Shown: in pieces, positions 59,053-64,000 of the stretch
Numbering within the stretch: the first letter of the stretch is position 1
How the letters are laid out: every line of letters begins with the position of its first letter
Origin: Marinimicrobium sp. C6131
Lineage (GTDB): Bacteria; Pseudomonadota; Gammaproteobacteria; Pseudomonadales; Cellvibrionaceae
Assembly: GCF_026153455.1 (NCBI RefSeq)
Contig: NZ_CP110629.1
Span: 2,976,001-3,040,000, forward strand
Length of the DNA: 64,000 bases
Direction: 5' to 3'
The notes under the pieces: generated by a model
What the model was told of the DNA's origin: nothing
What the model saw: the letters and a program-made list of their open reading frames with translations, nothing else
The model's database searches: none
Translations under genes and position numbers: made by a program

Positions 59053-60933
59053 ATGGCAGGTGAGTACGAAAAGGCCATTACTATCAAAGACGCGATTGAT
59101 GCCATTAATCAGCGAGACTATCTGTTGCCGGCAATACAGCGGAAGTTCGTCTGGAGCAGCCATCAGATCTGCGTGCTGTTCGACTCCATCATGCGGGGTT
59201 ACCCCATCAACACATTCATGATGTGGGAAATCAAGGATGATGGCATCAAGAACGACTACAAATTCTACGAGTTCCTGAAATCCTACTGCCAACGTTTCAG
59301 TGAGGAAAACCCTCACGTCTCAACCAATGCGAGTTATAAGGATTTCAGGGCAGTTATCGATGGCCAGCAGCGTCTTACATCCCTATACATTGGGCTTTGC
59401 GGTACATATGCGTACAAGAAGCCAAGAGTTTGGTGGCCTAGCACTCGCGACGATAAGATGTTGCCGCCCCGCAAACTGTATCTGGACCTGAAAGCACCAC
59501 TGGAATCGGAAGACGATGAATCACTGATGTATTACAACTTCCGATTCCTCACAGATCGGCAATATAAAGACTCATTGGCTGCAGAGACCCCGGCCCACCA
59601 CTGGCTTTGCATGCATGAAATACTCAGGTATCCACACCACGAAAGTAGCGATGATGTGCTTTTGGAGGTGGTAATGCCAGAGCTCGAGCGACGAGGACTC
59701 AGCACAAATACGTTTGCCCGAAAGACACTGCTGAAAGTTTATGACGTGATCCGTTCCCAGCGGATCATTCACTACTTCAATGAGAACAGTCAGCAAATCG
59801 ACCATGTTTTAGATGTATTTATCCGAACCAACAGCGGAGGCACCAAGCTGGACTTTTCTGACCTGCTGATGTCGATTGCCGTTGCCCACTGGGATGGAGA
59901 TTTTCGGAAAGAGCTTGACGACTTGACCCAGCACATCCATCAGAACACGGAGATGGGTTTCTACATAGAGCGTGACTGGTTGTTGAAAACCTGCTTGATG
60001 CTCACGGAAGCCGATGTCCGTTTCAAAGTGAGAAATTTCAAGGGCGAGCAGGTTGCTCGAATCCAGCAAGAGTGGCCCGAGATCAAAGAATGTATTACCG
60101 AAACATTCCGCCTCGTGCGGCGGTTCGGTATTACGCCGCAGTCCCTGACCTCCAGAAACGCTGTTATTCCGATCTGTTACTACTTGTATAAAAAATGCTC
60201 TTCAGGAGAGCCGCTCTTCAGGAAAATTAATAATCTAGCGAAATGCCATGAGCAACGTGCGGTAATCAGCCAGTGGTTTTACATGGCGCTGTTGAAAGGG
60301 GTCTTCGGCGGTCAGGCTGACTCCATTTTAAGCAGCATGAGGGATGTTCTAGTAAAACACCTCACCGACGATACCTTCCCGTTGCCCGCCATCATTGAGC
60401 GTTACAAAGCGACGAACAAGGATCTGCGTTTCGATGAAGAAACCCTCGATAAACTGCTGGAAACGCAGCACGGAGAGGGGCGCTGCCGCGCGTTACTGCA
60501 TTTGCTGTTCCCGGAAATGAACGTTTCAGAGGTATTTCACATTGATCACCTTCACCCAAGGGCAGCTTTTGACAAGAAATTGCTAAATAAAGCTAGCTTC
60601 TTACAGGATGACGAGCATTTGATGGCGTTTTATCGTAATCCAGTCCACTGGAATGCGATCCCCAATCTTCACCTATTGAATCATTCGCAAAACCTTGCGA
60701 AGAAAGACCGCCCTTTGAAGGAATGGCTTTCTGACCAGAATGTGCACCTGACCCCTAGTGATCTGCTCATCGAGAATGTGGATCTGGAATTTACTTCATT
60801 CAAGGCGTTCTATCTGGCAAGGCGAGAAGCCCTAAAACAGCGCTTGATATCCCGAGTTTACATGTCCGCGCCGTTGGCGGCGGAGAGTGTGGCTGACAGT
60901 GAAGACGAAGAGCTGGAAGAGGTGGTCTCATGA
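59053..60933 (+). CDS. DUF262-DUF1524 (GmrSD/BrxU-like) type IV restriction enzyme
   Basis: 626 residues. The N-terminal DUF262 domain has LPAIQRKFVWSSHQICVLFDSIMRGYPI and the ParB-like VIDGQQRLTSLY (102-112), where NTP is hydrolysed. After a helical middle the C-terminal DUF1524 domain has the HNH-type nuclease motif HIDHLHP (from His496) and NLHLLNHSQNLAKKDR. This is the architecture of fused GmrSD enzymes such as BrxU, which cut phage DNA with modified cytosines. BrxU is a known accessory of BREX, so it adds defence against phages that escape methylation-based discrimination. It overlaps pglZ by four bases and follows pglX by 20. Confidence 0.9.
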   Translation: MAGEYEKAITIKDAIDAINQRDYLLPAIQRKFVWSSHQICVLFDSIMRGYPINTFMMWEIKDDGIKNDYKFYEFLKSYCQRFSEENPHVSTNASYKDFRAVIDGQQRLTSLYIGLCGTYAYKKPRVWWPSTRDDKMLPPRKLYLDLKAPLESEDDESLMYYNFRFLTDRQYKDSLAAETPAHHWLCMHEILRYPHHESSDDVLLEVVMPELERRGLSTNTFARKTLLKVYDVIRSQRIIHYFNENSQQIDHVLDVFIRTNSGGTKLDFSDLLMSIAVAHWDGDFRKELDDLTQHIHQNTEMGFYIERDWLLKTCLMLTEADVRFKVRNFKGEQVARIQQEWPEIKECITETFRLVRRFGITPQSLTSRNAVIPICYYLYKKCSSGEPLFRKINNLAKCHEQRAVISQWFYMALLKGVFGGQADSILSSMRDVLVKHLTDDTFPLPAIIERYKATNKDLRFDEETLDKLLETQHGEGRCRALLHLLFPEMNVSEVFHIDHLHPRAAFDKKLLNKASFLQDDEHLMAFYRNPVHWNAIPNLHLLNHSQNLAKKDRPLKEWLSDQNVHLTPSDLLIENVDLEFTSFKAFYLARREALKQRLISRVYMSAPLAAESVADSEDEELEEVVS

Positions 60934-63428
60934 GCAGCCAGATTCAAACGGCTCTGACGCGACTGTTTGATAAGCACCGGATCATTTTCTGGTACGACAC
61001 CAAGCAAGAGCTGCGCGGTGATTTCGAGACGGTTTCCATCCCGCACGTGGAGAAGCTGGAAATCGCCAACAACGAGTACGGCCTGAAATATCGCATCCTT
61101 CGGGAGTCACCGGAACAGAGATTCTTGTTGTACAAGGAGGGGCCGCAACCGGAGGATCTGGATAACTGGTTGCTGGACGTACAGCTGGCCCACGGCGAGT
61201 TCCGGACCGACCAGGTGGCCATCTGGCTATCCGAACTGGAATTGGGCCTGGAGTTTGCCGAGGTGGCCCAGGCTCACGCGGAGTTTTTCCAGGCGATCAA
61301 GCGCAAGGAGGCGCTGAAGAAGCTGCTGAAATCGGATGACACTGCCGGTCAGCTTCGCCTGAAGATGCTGGCTGTCTGTGCCGGTAGCGAGCCGCGTATG
61401 GACTCGGTGGTGGAAACCCTGCTGCAGCAACTGGCGGAAGACCGTGATGATGGCATCCGGCTGATCGAACGATGCGGCTTGGATAGCTTCCTTTGGGAAC
61501 AGCTGACCCGTTTCTACAGCTACGAGGCCAGTGAACCCAGCCTGCGCGACTTTGTGATCGAGCTGTTCAAGTCCTGCTACGCCATGGGTACCGATGGCGA
61601 TGTCAAACTGACCGGCGACGCCCTGGTGTTCCTCAAACGCTGGAAAGACAGCCGGCAGTTCGAGCAGGGGTTTGAAACCCTGTCTGCCGAGTGTGCCGAG
61701 GTCCTGGGCATTGAGCAGGATCTCGGTAAGCGGGACTTCCGAGACCTGGTTGAGCTCGATTACTTCCGGCTAATCGACCAGAAGATTATCAGTGACCTAG
61801 TGCGGGCGGTGGTTGGCCGCACGGTGACCAGCGGTGATGTGGCACTGTGGGTACGGCAGCGGCGCCAGGGCCACTGGTACGGGGAGTTTCGCCACCTGTA
61901 TGAAGCCATTGAGTTTGCGGCCCGTTTTGTCCAGATGCTGGGTGAGGCTCGTCTCACCATGGATAGCCTCTCCGAAGGCGTTCAGCGATACAGCCGCTCC
62001 TGGTTCCAGCTGGATCAGCTCTACCGCAAGTTTACCTACCATGTGCGCATGTCTGGTCAGGCATCGTTGATGGGCGATCTCAGTGAGCAGGTGGAGAATC
62101 TGTATTCCAACAACTACCTGCTCAAGCTGGGCGACGGCTTCCAGATTCACGTGGATGCCGCGCCGCGCTGGGAGGCCTATCCGGTCGTTCAGCAAAAAGC
62201 CTTTTTCGAGCACTGGGTTCGCCCGTACCTGCGCAAGGACAAGCGGATCTGTGTGATCATTTCCGACGCCATGCGCTACGAGATTGGTGACGAGCTGCTG
62301 GGCCTTATCCGGCAGGAAGATCGCTACAGCGCGGAGCTCGAACCGGCACTCTCGACCCTGCCCAGTTATACCCAGCTCGGTATGGCGGCGCTGCTGCCCA
62401 ACACGTCCTTGGCGATTGCCGACAACGATACCGGCACGGTACTGGTGGATGGCCAAAGCTCACAGGGTACGGTCAACCGTACCAAGATCCTGCAAGCCGC
62501 CCTGGATGGACGGGGCCAGGCCGTCAAGGCTGAGGATTTTATGCAGCTCAACCGGGAAGACAGCCGTGAGCTGCTCAAAGGTAATGATGTGCTGTACATC
62601 TACCACAACCGCATCGACCACACTGGCGACAAGATGCACTCAGAGGGGCAGGCCTTTGAAGCCGCAGAACAAACCCTGGATGACCTGATTCGTCTGATCA
62701 AGAAGCTCACGGCGGCCAACGCCAATAACCTGCTGATCACCGCTGACCATGGCTTTATTTACCAGAACCGTGAGCTGGATGAGAGTGATTTCCTGGGCGA
62801 TGCCGTTTTTGGCGATGATATTCGCTACCGGGACCGTCGGTTCGTGCTGGGTAAGGGGCTGTCCGCCTCTCCGGCCTTCCATCACTTCTCGTCCGAGCAG
62901 CTTGGGCTGGATGGCGAGATGGAAGTGCAGATTCCCAAGTCCATCAACCGGCTGCGTCTTAAAGGCTCTGGCAGCCGCTTTGTGCATGGCGGCGCATCCC
63001 TTCAGGAGGTTGTGATTCCAGTCCTGAAGGTTAACAAGAAGCGCCAGAGTGATGTCAGCGCCGTTGAGGTGGACATCCTGCGTGGGTCCAGCTCGGTGAT
63101 CACTTCCGGCCAACTGGCCGTCACCTTGTATCAGTCCGGACCGGTTACCGAGAAAGTACAGCCTCGCCACCTGCGGGCCGGGATTTATACCCAGTCAGGG
63201 GAGTTGATTTCGGACAGTCACGAACTGTCGTTTGACCTGACCTCGGAGAACCCCCGCGAGCGGGAGCTTCAGGTGCGCTTTGTGCTCAGCCGCAAGGCGG
63301 ACGAGGCCAACGGCCAGGAGGTCTTCCTAAAGCTGGAAGAACAGCACGCCGGCACCTCCCACTACAAGGAATACAAGTCGCTCAGGTATTTGATGCGGCG
63401 GTCCTTTACCAGCGATTTTGATTTCTGA
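60930..63428 (+). CDS. pglZ: BREX-1 phosphatase-like protein PglZ (type A)
   Basis: 832 residues. Starts MSSQIQTALTRLFDKHRIIFWYD, the typical PglZ-A N-terminus. The alkaline-phosphatase-superfamily core has VIISDAMRYEIGDEL with metal Asp446 and ITADHGFIYQ with Asp606-His607; YIYHNRIDHTGDK gives further His/Asp ligands. PglZ proteins are required for BREX; homologues show metal-dependent nuclease or phosphodiesterase activity. Length and motifs are complete. ATGA overlap with the BrxU-like gene. Confidence 0.96.
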   Translation: MSSQIQTALTRLFDKHRIIFWYDTKQELRGDFETVSIPHVEKLEIANNEYGLKYRILRESPEQRFLLYKEGPQPEDLDNWLLDVQLAHGEFRTDQVAIWLSELELGLEFAEVAQAHAEFFQAIKRKEALKKLLKSDDTAGQLRLKMLAVCAGSEPRMDSVVETLLQQLAEDRDDGIRLIERCGLDSFLWEQLTRFYSYEASEPSLRDFVIELFKSCYAMGTDGDVKLTGDALVFLKRWKDSRQFEQGFETLSAECAEVLGIEQDLGKRDFRDLVELDYFRLIDQKIISDLVRAVVGRTVTSGDVALWVRQRRQGHWYGEFRHLYEAIEFAARFVQMLGEARLTMDSLSEGVQRYSRSWFQLDQLYRKFTYHVRMSGQASLMGDLSEQVENLYSNNYLLKLGDGFQIHVDAAPRWEAYPVVQQKAFFEHWVRPYLRKDKRICVIISDAMRYEIGDELLGLIRQEDRYSAELEPALSTLPSYTQLGMAALLPNTSLAIADNDTGTVLVDGQSSQGTVNRTKILQAALDGRGQAVKAEDFMQLNREDSRELLKGNDVLYIYHNRIDHTGDKMHSEGQAFEAAEQTLDDLIRLIKKLTAANANNLLITADHGFIYQNRELDESDFLGDAVFGDDIRYRDRRFVLGKGLSASPAFHHFSSEQLGLDGEMEVQIPKSINRLRLKGSGSRFVHGGASLQEVVIPVLKVNKKRQSDVSAVEVDILRGSSSVITSGQLAVTLYQSGPVTEKVQPRHLRAGIYTQSGELISDSHELSFDLTSENPRERELQVRFVLSRKADEANGQEVFLKLEEQHAGTSHYKEYKSLRYLMRRSFTSDFDF

Positions 63429-63440
63429 GGGTTATAGCCA

Positions 63441-64000
63441 ATGAGCACGCTTGACCAAAAGATCAACGAACACTTCCCAGGGCTGGTGGTGCGCAAAGAC
63501 CTGGTGAAAACGGTCAAGGGCAACGCCATCGTTCCCTCATACGTGCTGGAGTATCTGCTCGGCCAATACTGCGCCACTAACGACGAGGCCACGATTCAGA
63601 CTGGTATCGAGACGGTCAAGGAGATTCTGGCCAAGCACTATGTCCACCGGAACGAGGCCGGGTTGGTGCGCTCGAATATCAAGGAAAAAGGGCGCTACAA
63701 GGTCATCGACAAGATCAGTGTGGCCCTGAATGAGAAGACGGACGCCTATGAAGCGCAGTTTTCCAACCTGGGGATCAAGAAGGTATTGGTGGACTCGGGA
63801 ACCGTGAAGGCCCACCCCAAACTGTTGGTGAGCGGTGTCTGGTGCATCGCGGACATCGAATACGTATTTTCTGAAGACCAGAACGTCAGCCCCTGGATCC
63901 TGTCCACCCTCAAGCCGATTCAGCTATCTCACTTCGACTACGACGCCTACGTTGCCGCGCGGCAGCAGTTTAGCACCGATGAGTGGATTGACCTGCTGAT
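63441..64000 (+). CDS. brxL: BREX Lon-like ATPase BrxL, N-terminal part (cut by window end)
   Basis: The first 186 codons are present: MSTLDQKINEHFPGLVVRKD, VKGNAIVPSYVLEYLLGQYC, then HYVHRNEAGLVRSNIKEKGRYKVIDKISVAL and LSHFDYDAYVAAR. This is the N-terminal DUF4357-free BrxL region ahead of the AAA/Lon-like part, which lies beyond the window. BrxL is a DNA-binding AAA+ ring protein that is the restriction effector in type I BREX. It starts 12 bases after pglZ, as usual the last core gene. Confidence 0.93.
   Translation, partial: MSTLDQKINEHFPGLVVRKDLVKTVKGNAIVPSYVLEYLLGQYCATNDEATIQTGIETVKEILAKHYVHRNEAGLVRSNIKEKGRYKVIDKISVALNEKTDAYEAQFSNLGIKKVLVDSGTVKAHPKLLVSGVWCIADIEYVFSEDQNVSPWILSTLKPIQLSHFDYDAYVAARQQFSTDEWIDLL

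Larger units (their letters stand above)
41830..64000 (+). mobile_element. Integrative element inserted at the 3' end of yicC (left part)
   Basis: From yicC onward every gene is of accessory type: tyrosine integrase, AlpA-like regulators, DUF927 ATPase, MobI-like gene and a BREX operon. The core neighbour gmk is missing, so the element separates yicC from it. The right end and attR lie outside the window, so the repeat that bounds the element cannot be shown. yicC is established as the insertion site of some mobilizable genomic islands in Vibrio. The extent given is therefore a minimum. Confidence 0.75.

Overview
The window looks like chromosomal DNA of a GC-rich, polysaccharide-degrading gammaproteobacterium of the Cellvibrionales type (Cellvibrio, Marinimicrobium, Saccharophagus or Teredinibacter relatives). 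The evidence is long poly-serine linkers joining CBM2, CBM10 and glycoside hydrolase domains, plus a housekeeping order close to that of Pseudomonas (rpmG-rpmB-radC-coaBC-algC-argB-slmA-pyrE-crc-rph-yicC). The genus is inferred; no rRNA or marker gene is present.

Layout. Positions 1-10054 hold core genes: a symporter tail, a thioesterase, a hydratase-like enzyme, a YbaK-HDOD protein, oxyR-recG, an SDR protein, recQ and a membrane protein resembling ALG10 glucosyltransferases. Positions 10.1-11.9 kb carry an IS110/IS1111-type insertion sequence with matched subterminal inverted repeats and a long non-coding tail that may encode its guide RNA. Positions 11.9-12.3 kb hold a cluster of long hairpin repeats; a third full copy lies beside radC at 31.2-31.4 kb. 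Positions 12.3-22.3 kb are a plant-polysaccharide island: GH9 cellulase, PD40 lipoprotein, GH6 cellulase, GH5 (subfamily 8-like) mannanase and a secreted protein with three discoidin domains. Positions 23-30.4 kb hold an ABC-2 exporter, small regulators, an ECF42-like sigma factor with a YCII protein, a CBS protein and an outer-membrane barrel. Positions 30.5-41.8 kb are the conserved housekeeping block.

From just after yicC (41830) to the window end the DNA is an integrative element. It has a P4-type integrase, two AlpA-like regulators flanking a DUF927 ATPase, a gene-free 0.65-kb stretch, a MobI-like gene and then a type I BREX phage-defence operon: HTH-brxA-brxB-brxC-(AlbA_2 ATPase)-(AAA ATPase + PD-(D/E)XK protein)-pglX-(BrxU-like DUF262/DUF1524)-pglZ-brxL (cut by the window end). 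The usual neighbour of yicC, gmk, is not seen, and the far attachment site must lie beyond 64 kb.

How it fits together. The secreted enzymes bind crystalline cellulose and cleave cellulose and mannan outside the cell. The BREX genes overlap or sit within tens of bases and would be co-transcribed: PglX marks self DNA, BrxC, PglZ and BrxL act on unmarked phage DNA, and the BrxU-like enzyme probably attacks modified phage DNA. The most interesting candidates for new biology are the coupled AAA/nuclease-like pair nested in the BREX operon, the covarying hairpin repeat family, the IS guide-RNA region, the ALG10-like protein, and the MobI/oriT-like region that suggests the element is mobilizable.
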